From Campylobacteraceae bacterium (GTDB lineage Bacteria > Campylobacterota > Campylobacteria > Campylobacterales > Campylobacteraceae): a stretch of DNA of 16,489 bases. Of the stretch, positions 1-7,155 are shown piece by piece. Made by a program: the position numbers and the translations under genes. The stretch spans positions 1-16,489 of the forward strand of contig JAITEH010000044.1 of NCBI GenBank assembly GCA_031282125.1, in the 5' to 3' direction. Numbering within the stretch: position 1 is the stretch's first letter; each line of letters starts with the position of its first letter. The notes below the pieces were generated by a model. The model ran no database searches. It saw nothing but the letters and a program-made list of their open reading frames with translations, and was not told where the DNA came from.

Positions 1-495
1 TTGCAGACGTTGGGATACACGCTAAAAGACGAAGAGATAAACGAAGCGTTTGAAAAATTCAAAATTTTAGCCGATCAGAAAAAAGAGATTTTTGACGACG
101 ATATCAGAGCGTTGGTCGCCGAAGAGATTACGAAAATACCTCAAGTGTTCGAGCTTGTTACATTACAATTAAGCGACTGCAATCCCGGAGGCGTGCCAAA
201 CGCCGCAATCACGATAAAGCACAAAGATACTCTCATCACTGACGCCGCTATCGGAAACGGCACCATGGACGCTGTGTTTAAAGTGATAGATAGAGTCTGC
301 AAAGTCAGCGGGGAACTTAAAGACTACAAAGTTGACGCCGTAAGTCAAGGAAAAGACGCACTTGCTAAAGTCATCGTAAAAGTGGCTTTTGATAACAATA
401 AACCTATCATCGGGCACGGCTTAAACGTGGATACTATGTACGCCACTGCTCAAGCTTACATCGGCGCGCTAAATAGCTATATATCCATGAAATAG
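1..495 (+). CDS. leuA: 2-isopropylmalate synthase, C-terminal part (5' truncated by window)
   Basis: This is the last ~164 residues of alpha-isopropylmalate synthase, which condenses acetyl-CoA with 2-ketoisovalerate in the first committed step of leucine synthesis. The catalytic TIM barrel lies outside the window, so the first in-frame TTG here is not a real start. The segment first shows a helical linker (residues ~1-45), then the LeuA allosteric/dimerisation domain. That domain carries [15 protein letters not shown] and the signature AIGNGTMDA, matching the GNGxxDA motif of the leucine-binding regulatory domain. The family close homologue citramalate synthase shares this fold, so leuA over cimA is a judgement from overall resemblance. 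The gene ends at TAG 493-495 and runs directly into a strong hairpin terminator. It faces the minus-strand kinase operon across a repeat-filled gap. Confidence 0.9.
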   Translation: MQTLGYTLKDEEINEAFEKFKILADQKKEIFDDDIRALVAEEITKIPQVFELVTLQLSDCNPGGVPNAAITIKHKDTLITDAAIGNGTMDAVFKVIDRVCKVSGELKDYKVDAVSQGKDALAKVIVKVAFDNNKPIIGHGLNVDTMYATAQAYIGALNSYISMK

Positions 496-496
496 T

Positions 497-540
497 AATA
501 AGGGCGGTTCCGCGCCGCCCTTATTTGCTTTGCTTTTGTT
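497..540 (+). terminator. Rho-independent terminator of leuA
   Basis: A perfect 11-bp inverted repeat (AATAAGGGCGG at 497-507 and its complement at 515-525) encloses a 7-nt loop and is followed by a T-rich tract (526-540). It begins one base after the leuA stop codon. The left arm and loop (GGCGGTTC, then CGCCGCCC) are echoed at 955-970 in the downstream repeat array, so the terminator may be part of the repeated unit. Confidence 0.88.
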
Positions 541-1010
541 TGCGGTTTTAAAACTTTTTGGAACAGCGAAAGTAATCAACCAGCTAAGAGTGGATTGAAT
601 GTAGATTGTATGGCTACCGCCCTATGAAACGACAAGTTGACAGTTTGCGCTTTTTTTATTGCTTTATTTCCGCTTACGGTTTTTGAGATTTTAGAACGGC
701 AAAATATGTCACAATCTTATGAATCAACCAAGATACGGATTAAATTATAGATATCATATATGCTACTGCTTTATGAGATGATAAGCAGGCAGTTCATGCC
801 ATCTATTTATATTTTTCTGCTCGCAACTGTTTAATCTTTGAGTAAAAAACTATGATAAATAGCTATTTTGACGGCGAAAATCTGCCATAATCAACCAATC
901 AAGAATGGATTGAATGTAGATTGTATGCTGCCGCTCCGTGAAACGACAAGTGGATGGTTCACGCCGCCCCACCACCACTTACAATGCTTAAAACTTTAGA
1001 GCAATGAGAC
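507..1010. repeat. Diverged tandem repeat array, ~136/149/165-bp units
   Basis: This fills the gene-free stretch between leuA and the kinase gene. Three full units and one partial unit can be lined up: ~507-642, 643-791, 792-956 and 957-1010. Each unit begins with GTTC/GTTT followed by a GCGCC-like block, then a T-rich segment with ..CGGTTTT..., then the anchor AATCAACCA (574, 722, 889). After the anchor come GGATTGAATGTAGATTGTAT (591-610 and 906-925, identical) and TGAAACGACAAGT (625-637 and 939-951, identical). The middle unit is more diverged but keeps the order. No convincing reading frame runs through the units and no transposase is near. It could be decayed duplications of a leuA 3' region, a small RNA family, or an intergenic repeat family; I do not recognise it. 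Confidence 0.72.
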
Positions 1011-1061
1011 CGTTCCAATCTTTTCATAACCTGCCGTTTTTAGCAGCCTTTATCAAATCTT

Positions 1062-3110
1062 TCATGAATGAGCCGTATTCAGCCTGCATTCCGTACTTTC
1101 GTTTATATGAGTCAACAAAGACGCGATGTTTTCTTGTATCTCGTGCGAATCTTCATCTGTCAATTTTGATTTGGCGATATTTGCGATACCAAGAGCTATA
1201 TCAAGTTCGCCGTTTGCGTAATACGCAAGTGAAAGCGCATAATAGCTCTTAGCCTGCGAAAACGGCAATTCAACTAACTCTTTGGCAAAATCTATAGCTT
1301 TTTTAGCACTAAGCATCAACGACTCTTCGCCAAATTCTTTAACAATTTTCAGATATTTGTCGCGGCGAAAATAGCATCTGCCTTCGCTGCCCTCTATGTG
1401 AATATTTGCGATACTGGTCGTTATCAAATACAAAAGCTGCGTGTTTTTGGGGTGCTGTTCGTATAATTTTATAAGCGAATTTAACCCTTTGCCCATGTTA
1501 TAGCTCGCATAAGAGTCAAACCACTCCGCAAATGATTTGCGCTCGATATCAAACTCGTATTCGTTAGAAAAGCCGATAAATCCGTTCGCATATATCTCTT
1601 CAAAATGCTCTTTGAGCGCATGATTATTTTCCCACAAAACCATCGCTTTGGCAAACGTATCGCCGCCGTTGCCTTCAAAGGCGTCTTTGTGGCGATTATA
1701 GACATTTAACTGCGTATTTATGATATTTGCAAATGAGTTTGAGAGTTTTTTAAGCGTACTGTCCATGTGATGGTTATTGTTCGTCAAATCTATAAAATAT
1801 TTCGCATTTTGTATGTCATTTTTGCGCCAATGAAGAGCCGCCAAAGCAAAATGAAGTCTGGCGTCTTCCATCTTGTCCAACGGCGCTATAAGCATCGAAA
1901 GTATGGCGTCGTCATAACCGCTTATGGCGTACGTCACGGCAGACAAAAGCCTTATATCATTATCGTTTGGAAGCTGCGCATGCAAGTCGTTAAGATGTTT
2001 GATTGTATCGGCGTAATCCCGCACATTACGCAGATTTACCGCCGCTTTTTTCTGCTGTTCATCGACCTCTTGCGCGCCTTGGTCTTTCATGATGATTTTT
2101 TGGTATATATCATCAAGCGTATATCCTTTCTCCAAGCAAAAAACCACGCCTGCGATAAGTATGATGACCGCGCTTGCAAAATATACGAATTTACTCGTAT
2201 GGTAGTAGTTGGGGATATTATGGCCTGCGATAAAATCGTCAAGTGAAGGGATTTTATAAAATGGAGCTTCGCAGATTCTTTTGAATTTTTGCACATCCTC
2301 TTTCATGTTTTCAATCTGCATTAATTTATGAAAAGCCTTTGAATTTTTCGTATCTTCATAGTCGGATGAGACAAAAAGTATAGACTCTTCGTCGCACGAT
2401 AACTCTTCCCACAAAGAGTATTGTTCTATGAGCGCGTTCAGAGCAACGTATAGACAGATAAATGAAAATCTGTCAAGCTTTGTACTCCATGCGTTGTCTC
2501 TTTGGGGATGCTGAAAATTCGGCGTACCGCATTCGCAGTTGCCAAGCTCTTTGATATCTTTGACATATATGCCGTCGTAATCTATAAGTTTCAAATCCTT
2601 GCCGTCGTTATTGACTATGATATTGCCAGGCTGTATATCTCCGTGCGCAAAGCCGCTGTGTTCGATAAATCTCGCAAGCGCGATAAGCGAAGTTATGAGG
2701 TTTTTGAGTCTGCGTCTGTTGGAGTAATTCTCCGCTATAAACTGCCCGAGTAAAACGCCGTCCACCCATGCCATTTTCACGATAGGATATTTGATGCCGC
2801 CTACGGTAATGCCGTCGGATTGGTATTCAAAGTCAACAAAATAGTATGATTTTAGCTGTTTTAAAAATTTCGATATAGCCACATAACGCTGTTCGCGGTC
2901 TCTTGATGGATACCTGAAGCAGCGCACGGCGTATTTTATGCGGTATTGAGAAGTAATCTCGTACGCGTAGGCGAAGTTGCCGCTAAATACCTGCGGTCCG
3001 AGTAGATTTGTCTTAACAATACCCTCTTTCAAGATAGGATCGGTCAAACTCTCTCTTACGTGCTGAAAAGCCGCTCGGTATTCATTAGAATTTGGGTAAC
3101 TAGGAGACAT
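1062..3110 (-). CDS. Membrane-anchored Ser/Thr protein kinase with TPR-like C-terminal region (YegI/TerY-P triad type)
   Basis: This 682-residue protein has a Hanks-type kinase domain at ~35-300, one membrane helix at ~308-326, and a helical, TPR-like region from ~355 to 670. Visible kinase elements are a loose glycine loop around F42-I52 (SGNFAYAYEI), the catalytic loop HGDIQPGN (156-163, Asp158 and Asn163), the metal-binding Asp177 in LIDYDG, GTPNFQHP (195-202) in the activation/P+1 region, and D213 before FSF in helix F. The position of the usual ATP-anchoring Lys holds Arg63 (YAVRCF). The HGDIQPGN...LIDYDG pattern resembles the YegI-like kinase group. The topology puts the kinase in the cytoplasm and the repeat region probably outside the inner membrane. 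It is the last gene of the triad: its start is 9 bp after the PP2C stop, with AAAGGA as RBS. The substrate is unknown. Confidence 0.87.
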   Translation of the reverse strand: MSPSYPNSNEYRAAFQHVRESLTDPILKEGIVKTNLLGPQVFSGNFAYAYEITSQYRIKYAVRCFRYPSRDREQRYVAISKFLKQLKSYYFVDFEYQSDGITVGGIKYPIVKMAWVDGVLLGQFIAENYSNRRRLKNLITSLIALARFIEHSGFAHGDIQPGNIIVNNDGKDLKLIDYDGIYVKDIKELGNCECGTPNFQHPQRDNAWSTKLDRFSFICLYVALNALIEQYSLWEELSCDEESILFVSSDYEDTKNSKAFHKLMQIENMKEDVQKFKRICEAPFYKIPSLDDFIAGHNIPNYYHTSKFVYFASAVIILIAGVVFCLEKGYTLDDIYQKIIMKDQGAQEVDEQQKKAAVNLRNVRDYADTIKHLNDLHAQLPNDNDIRLLSAVTYAISGYDDAILSMLIAPLDKMEDARLHFALAALHWRKNDIQNAKYFIDLTNNNHHMDSTLKKLSNSFANIINTQLNVYNRHKDAFEGNGGDTFAKAMVLWENNHALKEHFEEIYANGFIGFSNEYEFDIERKSFAEWFDSYASYNMGKGLNSLIKLYEQHPKNTQLLYLITTSIANIHIEGSEGRCYFRRDKYLKIVKEFGEESLMLSAKKAIDFAKELVELPFSQAKSYYALSLAYYANGELDIALGIANIAKSKLTDEDSHEIQENIASLLTHINESTECRLNTAHS

Positions 3111-3119
3111 TTTTATCCT

Positions 3120-3860
3120 TTAAAATCTCATGCAAATGAGCGTGGTGTCATCTGTTTTCATGACTTTGTCAGCGCGCTTTTCATGAATAAATTTTTTAAA
3201 ATCCTTCACGCTGATTATAGCGGCAAGCTCTCTCCAAACACTTGCATTACCGTCCTCATAATTTCTAAACGCCCACTCCCCGAGCGCATCCGTCATACAA
3301 AGCAATATAGGTTGATTAGTAGATGAAAGTTCCCATGACCTATAAAATTTATCGCGCTCCGTTGAGTGTAAAAAAAAGTAATTATGCTTCTTTCTTGCGC
3401 TCAAAAGTTTCGGGTTTTTTCTAAATTCACTCGCAAAGGAGTAAGGAAAGGAGTCCACAAAAGCATAGTTATCAAGCAAAACCGCAACGCTGTCTCCGAC
3501 GCCTACAAGCTGTATTAAATTCGAATTGAAATTGTATTCCACGCCAAGTATCGTCGCATAACTGCCAAATCTAAACCCTCTTCGCTGGAACAGTGTCAAA
3601 TTTTTAAAATCAAATCTGGCAGCACATCCCGCGTAGTAGGACTTGATAAGCGTATTCATATTTTTATCTGAGATGACGCCTTTTTGTACAAAATAGTCGG
3701 CTAAGCTTTTTGCCCAATTTTTTGAGTCATACGAAACAGTCGCGCCGTCGCTGATAGCTATGCGCACATTCTGTCCCGCAATGCCTATATTGTAGTAATC
3801 CTCATTTTCGTAAGGCTTGCCTTCGTCTTTTGGTATTGAGCCGCAAAACAGTAGCTCCAT
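3120..3860 (-). CDS. PP2C-family Ser/Thr protein phosphatase (YegK/PphC-like)
   Basis: At 246 residues this is a minimal single-domain PP2C phosphatase, predicted to remove phosphates placed by the neighbouring kinase. Motifs in order are ENEDYY (18-23, equivalent to the N-terminal xxNQD element), AISDGA with metal ligand Asp38 (35-40), GSYATILGV (99-107), VGVGDSVAVLL (119-129), MTDALGEW with Asp191 (189-196), and the terminal KTDDTTLI with Asp237 (235-242). Together these give the acidic ligands of the two-metal centre. There is no signal peptide or membrane segment, so it should be cytoplasmic. It lies 9 bp after the VWA gene, and its AAGG ribosome site overlaps that gene's stop codon, which points to translational coupling. 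The arrangement VWA-PP2C-kinase matches E. coli yegL-yegK-yegI. Confidence 0.88.
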   Translation of the reverse strand: MELLFCGSIPKDEGKPYENEDYYNIGIAGQNVRIAISDGATVSYDSKNWAKSLADYFVQKGVISDKNMNTLIKSYYAGCAARFDFKNLTLFQRRGFRFGSYATILGVEYNFNSNLIQLVGVGDSVAVLLDNYAFVDSFPYSFASEFRKNPKLLSARKKHNYFFLHSTERDKFYRSWELSSTNQPILLCMTDALGEWAFRNYEDGNASVWRELAAIISVKDFKKFIHEKRADKVMKTDDTTLICMRF

Positions 3861-3869
3861 GAATGTACC

Positions 3870-4715
3870 TTATCGTTTTTTGAACGGATTTGTCGGCAGC
3901 GTACCTATTTCGAGAAAATTCACAACGTCAACGGCGTCGGCGTTGAATATAAAACCTCTTGAATTACTTACAACTCTATATCCTCTATCGTTCGCTTTAC
4001 CTATCAAATGTTCGGGAAATATACTTGACATATTAAATAGCATTTTTGTGTACTCATCCGTGATATTGCTGTCGCTGAAAGGGTACTCTATGGTATTGGC
4101 GTCAAACGAACTTACGTGCAGATTGAAGATAAATGCGTTGCCGTAAAGCGTACAGAGATTTTTGATATCTTCGGCTATCTCTTCGGGATTGCCGTCTGTA
4201 GAGTCGCCGTCTGTGATATGTATAAGTGTGGGAGGATAAGAGTTAGGGTTTTTTCTACACCACTCTTCAAGCGTTTTTTTGGCTAATTCAAAAGCTTCGC
4301 ACATAGGCGTTTCACCGTCTGCGTCGGCTTCCATCCATATCGGAAACTCTATGCGTTTTTCTACTATTTCGCCAAGACCGTTATCCACTTTCTCGACTGC
4401 ATGCTCTATCTTTTTTACATTACCCGCAACTTGCGATATAGAGTTCAAGATATCTCTATTTGGTTCGTCAAACAGCGCATTTCTGGCGCCCTTGCCGTTA
4501 TACGCGATGATACCCAGATAAAAATAATCCCTAATACCGTCTGCTTTGTTACAAAGGTCTATTAGATTGAGGATTGTTCTATTTATGACATCCGCTACAT
4601 GTTTGGCTTTTGGTTTATTGACCGACGGCATCACATACCCCATAGAAAGCGACTGATCCACGACAAATAAAAATGCCGTAGGATTTTTCCTGTTAATCTG
4701 CGCCTGCTCTTTCAT
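3870..4715 (-). CDS. VWA-domain protein (TerY/YegL-like), first gene of kinase/phosphatase triad
   Basis: This is a single von Willebrand factor A domain of about 281 residues. The MIDAS metal site is complete. Counting from an upstream in-frame TTG, it has DQSLS (D29-x-S31-x-S33), the Thr of GETPM (T145), and the Asp of ITDGDS (D178). I chose the ATG at 4715 (residue 10 in that count) because AAGGG lies 7 nt upstream. The TTG at 4742 falls inside a palindrome and has no ribosome site. TerY/YegL-type VWA proteins are predicted scaffold or ligand-binding partners of a PP2C phosphatase and a kinase; both follow immediately here with 9-bp gaps. No membrane segment is seen, so it should be cytoplasmic. 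The family is clear; the ligand and the biological trigger are not. Confidence 0.87.
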   Translation of the reverse strand: MKEQAQINRKNPTAFLFVVDQSLSMGYVMPSVNKPKAKHVADVINRTILNLIDLCNKADGIRDYFYLGIIAYNGKGARNALFDEPNRDILNSISQVAGNVKKIEHAVEKVDNGLGEIVEKRIEFPIWMEADADGETPMCEAFELAKKTLEEWCRKNPNSYPPTLIHITDGDSTDGNPEEIAEDIKNLCTLYGNAFIFNLHVSSFDANTIEYPFSDSNITDEYTKMLFNMSSIFPEHLIGKANDRGYRVVSNSRGFIFNADAVDVVNFLEIGTLPTNPFKKR

Positions 4716-4734
4716 AATATAACCCTTATAACTG

Positions 4735-4755
4735 TTATGCAATATTATTGCATAA
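4735..4755. promoter_or_regulatory. 21-bp perfect palindrome, candidate operator of the VWA-PP2C-kinase operon
   Basis: The 10-bp arm TTATGCAATA is followed by a central T and the exact reverse complement of the arm. It lies 20 bp upstream of the preferred ATG of the VWA gene and 70 bp downstream of the perR stop. Possible -10 elements on the minus strand (TATACA at ~4766-4771 and TAATAT inside the palindrome) mean a bound protein would cover the promoter or start site. A direct match to a Fur or PerR box is poor beyond the outer TTAT/ATAA. The site's regulator is unknown. Confidence 0.6.
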
Positions 4756-4824
4756 ACTTTTTTAAATGTATATGAAAAGTAGCTTCCGTAACTCCAACAC
4801 CCTAAAAGCTTAACAATACCCTAA

Positions 4825-5232
4825 CTATTTACAATTTTCGCAAGAATCTACCGTGATAGTAACATCAAATTTGATTACTTTCCCAACAACCTTTTTCCCA
4901 AGCTCTTTTTCGTATTCGTATGCGCTGTCTGTAAAATCCACATCAAAAAGCGCGCCGCATTTTTTGCATAAAACATGCGCATGAGGATGCGTGCGTATAT
5001 CAAGTTTTGGTTTGCCTGTGTGTGTGTTTATCTCAAAAACTATACCTGTCTCTTTTAGAATATTCAAATTTTTATACACTGTCGCGAGCGATATAAAGGG
5101 AAAATCCTTCTTCATCTCTTCATATAGCTCATCCACGCTTGGATGTATATGGCGATTCAGAGTCTTAAGCATTGATATTCTTTGTGGTGTTACCTTAAGA
5201 TGCCTCTCTCTCAGATATGGGGTTAAATCCAT
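4825..5232 (-). CDS. perR: Fur-family transcriptional regulator, probable peroxide regulator PerR
   Basis: This is a 135-residue Fur-superfamily repressor. It has an N-terminal winged helix with recognition helix ATVYKNL (50-56) and a C-terminal dimerisation/metal domain. The structural zinc site is complete: C89xxC92 and C131xxC134. The candidate regulatory-metal ligands H30, D78, H84, H86 and D97 line up with the His/Asp set of Bacillus PerR, in which metal-catalysed His oxidation releases DNA. PerR rather than Fur is chosen mainly by synteny: in C. jejuni perR (Cj0322) directly follows dxs (Cj0321). Fur cannot be excluded from residues alone. The gene has its own RBS (AAGGAGAG) and a promoter in the 82-bp gap after dxs. 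A role as regulator of the downstream triad is possible but unproven. Confidence 0.85.
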   Translation of the reverse strand: MDLTPYLRERHLKVTPQRISMLKTLNRHIHPSVDELYEEMKKDFPFISLATVYKNLNILKETGIVFEINTHTGKPKLDIRTHPHAHVLCKKCGALFDVDFTDSAYEYEKELGKKVVGKVIKFDVTITVDSCENCK

Positions 5233-5280
5233 AACAACTCTCCTTTGTGATTTTTCCGTTACAATTTTATATCAAAAAGT

Positions 5281-5286
5281 ATTATA
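5281..5286 (-). promoter_or_regulatory. Probable -10 box of perR promoter
   Basis: TATAAT on the minus strand lies 48 bp upstream of the perR ATG, in the A+T-rich gap between dxs and perR. A second TATAAA-like stretch at ~5265-5271 also fits. No clear dyad operator was found around it. Confidence 0.5.
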
Positions 5287-5314
5287 GAACAACACTATTT
5301 TTTTAACTAATTCT

Positions 5315-7141
5315 TTATGGTTTGCTTTTTATAATTTTTTTTACTATTTGATGAGGGAGAAGCTCAAGCGCCTCCTCAACATCTGTCATGCTGCCGTGCT
5401 GTATAAATATATCGGGATACTCGAAACTTGTGAGCGTTACGCCGTTTATTTGTTGTTGGGCTAAAAATCCCGATAATATTTCTCCGACTCCGCCGCATTT
5501 GGCGCTGTCGCTGAAAATATACCACTTTTTATACTTTTCGGACATTTTTTTCAAAAGCTCTTCGTCTAAGGGTTTGACAAACCTCAAATCGACTACGCTT
5601 ATATCCTCATCTATAAGTTTTACGCATGCAAGTGCGCGCCCAACGCCGTTTCCAAAACCTATAAAGAGTTTTTCGCCTTCGCCTTCTTTGAGGATTTCAC
5701 CTTTTGCATACTCAAACGAAGAGGATTCAAAACCATCACATGGTAAAAAGCTGTTTCTAGGATATCTAAACGCGCAAACACCTTTATAACAATATCCAAA
5801 TTCCACCGCATGTCTCATGCCAACCTCATCGCGCGGCGCGAAAATGGTCATATTCGGTATGGCGTTCAGGTATGATATATCAAAAGTTCCTTGATGAGTT
5901 TCGCCGTCTTCGCCGACAATGCCCGCTCTGTCTATCGCAAAAACTACGCCAAGATTCATTATCGCCGCATCATGGATAATCTGGTCGTAAGCGCGCTGTA
6001 AAAATGTAGAATATATCGCTACAAACGGTTTAAATCCCTCTTTTGCCATCGCGCACATGGATGTTACGGCATGCTGTTCGGCGATTGCCACATCCCAAAA
6101 ACGCTCGGGAAATTCGGCTATAAGTCTGTTTAAGCCCGTACCGCTTGGCATAGCCGCCGTAACGCCGACAACCTCTTCATGTTTTGTTGCTAACTCTAAA
6201 AGCGCATCGCTGAAAAGCGCGGTAGCGCTCTTTTTGGTTTTGTCACTTTTAACAGGTTCGCCGCTTTCGATATTAAACGGCGCTACTCCGTGCCATTTTT
6301 CAAACTGCCCTTCGGCTTTTATATATCCCTTGCCCTTGACTGTCTGCGCATGCACGATAGCTGGCTTACCAAGCGTTTTGGCTGTCAAAAACGTCTGCAC
6401 AAGCGCATGTAAATTATGCCCGTCCACAGGTCCGATATACTCCAATCCAAGCTCTTCAAAAAGCATGCCCGGAGTTATGAGTTTAAAACCGTCTTCAAAT
6501 CTTTTTGCCATATACGTGGCGGATTCTGGCAGATAATCAAGAACTTGCTCGACTTTGCGTTTAAATTTTTGGTAAAACCGCCCAGCCATCATTTGCGAAA
6601 GATATTTGCTGATGGCGCCTATAGGCTTTGAGATACTCATCTCATTATCGTTCAAAATGATAACGACAGGATATTTTCTATCGCCTAATTCATTTAACGC
6701 TTCGTACGCAATCCCAGCGCTCATAGCCCCATCGCCTATCAAAGCTACTGGTATGCGTTTGCCCTCTTCTTTTTTCAAGCGTATAGCTTTAGCCGCGCCC
6801 AAAGCTAAAGACAAAGATGTGGAGCTGTGTCCCGCTACAAAATAGTCGTATGGGGATTCGGAAGGTTTTGTGTAGCCGCTTATGCCGTCTTTTCGGCGCA
6901 GCGTGTCAAATCTATCCCATCTGTTAGTTAAGAGTTTATGCGCATAAGATTGGTGGCTTACGTCAAATATAAAAGGGTCGTTTTCGACGTCAAATACATA
7001 GTGCATAGCGACTATCAACTCCACTGCGCCCATATTTGAGCTGAGATGTCCGCCGTTGCAGCTGACTACTTCGACAATTTTGGAGCGTATTTTACTACAG
7101 AGGTTCTCCAGTTCTTCAAATCCGAGTTCTTTTACATTCAC
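5315..7141 (-). CDS. dxs: 1-deoxy-D-xylulose-5-phosphate synthase
   Basis: This thiamine-diphosphate enzyme joins pyruvate and glyceraldehyde 3-phosphate, opening the non-mevalonate isoprenoid route and supplying precursor for thiamine and pyridoxal. It is full length at 608 residues (E. coli: 620). Visible elements are GGHLSSNMG (His32), FDVSHQSYAHK (His63), the ThDP/Mg motif beginning GDGAMSAG (136-143) and ending LNDNEMSIS (163-171), and the EQHAV glutamate of the transketolase pyrimidine domain. A transketolase C-terminal domain completes it. The cofactor residues look intact. It starts 14 bp after hisC stops, with AAAGGA upstream, so it belongs to the lysA-pheA-hisC operon. In C. jejuni fliF-fliG-fliH separate hisC and dxs; they are missing here. 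Confidence 0.96.
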   Translation of the reverse strand: MNVKELGFEELENLCSKIRSKIVEVVSCNGGHLSSNMGAVELIVAMHYVFDVENDPFIFDVSHQSYAHKLLTNRWDRFDTLRRKDGISGYTKPSESPYDYFVAGHSSTSLSLALGAAKAIRLKKEEGKRIPVALIGDGAMSAGIAYEALNELGDRKYPVVIILNDNEMSISKPIGAISKYLSQMMAGRFYQKFKRKVEQVLDYLPESATYMAKRFEDGFKLITPGMLFEELGLEYIGPVDGHNLHALVQTFLTAKTLGKPAIVHAQTVKGKGYIKAEGQFEKWHGVAPFNIESGEPVKSDKTKKSATALFSDALLELATKHEEVVGVTAAMPSGTGLNRLIAEFPERFWDVAIAEQHAVTSMCAMAKEGFKPFVAIYSTFLQRAYDQIIHDAAIMNLGVVFAIDRAGIVGEDGETHQGTFDISYLNAIPNMTIFAPRDEVGMRHAVEFGYCYKGVCAFRYPRNSFLPCDGFESSSFEYAKGEILKEGEGEKLFIGFGNGVGRALACVKLIDEDISVVDLRFVKPLDEELLKKMSEKYKKWYIFSDSAKCGGVGEILSGFLAQQQINGVTLTSFEYPDIFIQHGSMTDVEEALELLPHQIVKKIIKSKP

Positions 7142-7155
7142 TCTTCTGCTATCCT

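Noticed and set aside
757..1000. Small peptides starting at ATG in the second and third repeat units
   Set aside because: The aligned frames (about 24 codons) differ in sequence, the first unit has an early stop, and no ribosome sites are seen.
507..1010. CRISPR array
   Set aside because: Units are long, diverged and unequal, with no short identical repeats separated by unique spacers and no cas genes.
1767..2246. Plus-strand open frame of 159 codons
   Set aside because: It lies fully inside the well-supported kinase gene on the other strand and shows no recognisable domain.
1062..4715. Type VI secretion PpkA/PppA regulatory genes
   Set aside because: The kinase has a membrane helix, but no T6SS structural gene is present and the VWA domain is on a separate protein; the YegI/K/L-like triad explains the set better.
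4716..4742. Upstream TTG start for the VWA gene
   Set aside because: It sits in the palindrome and lacks a ribosome site, whereas ATG at 4715 has AAGGG at good spacing.
5262..5286. PerR autoregulatory box in the perR promoter
   Set aside because: The arms TTTATATC and GTATTATA match at only about half of positions; the similarity is what A+T-rich DNA gives by chance.
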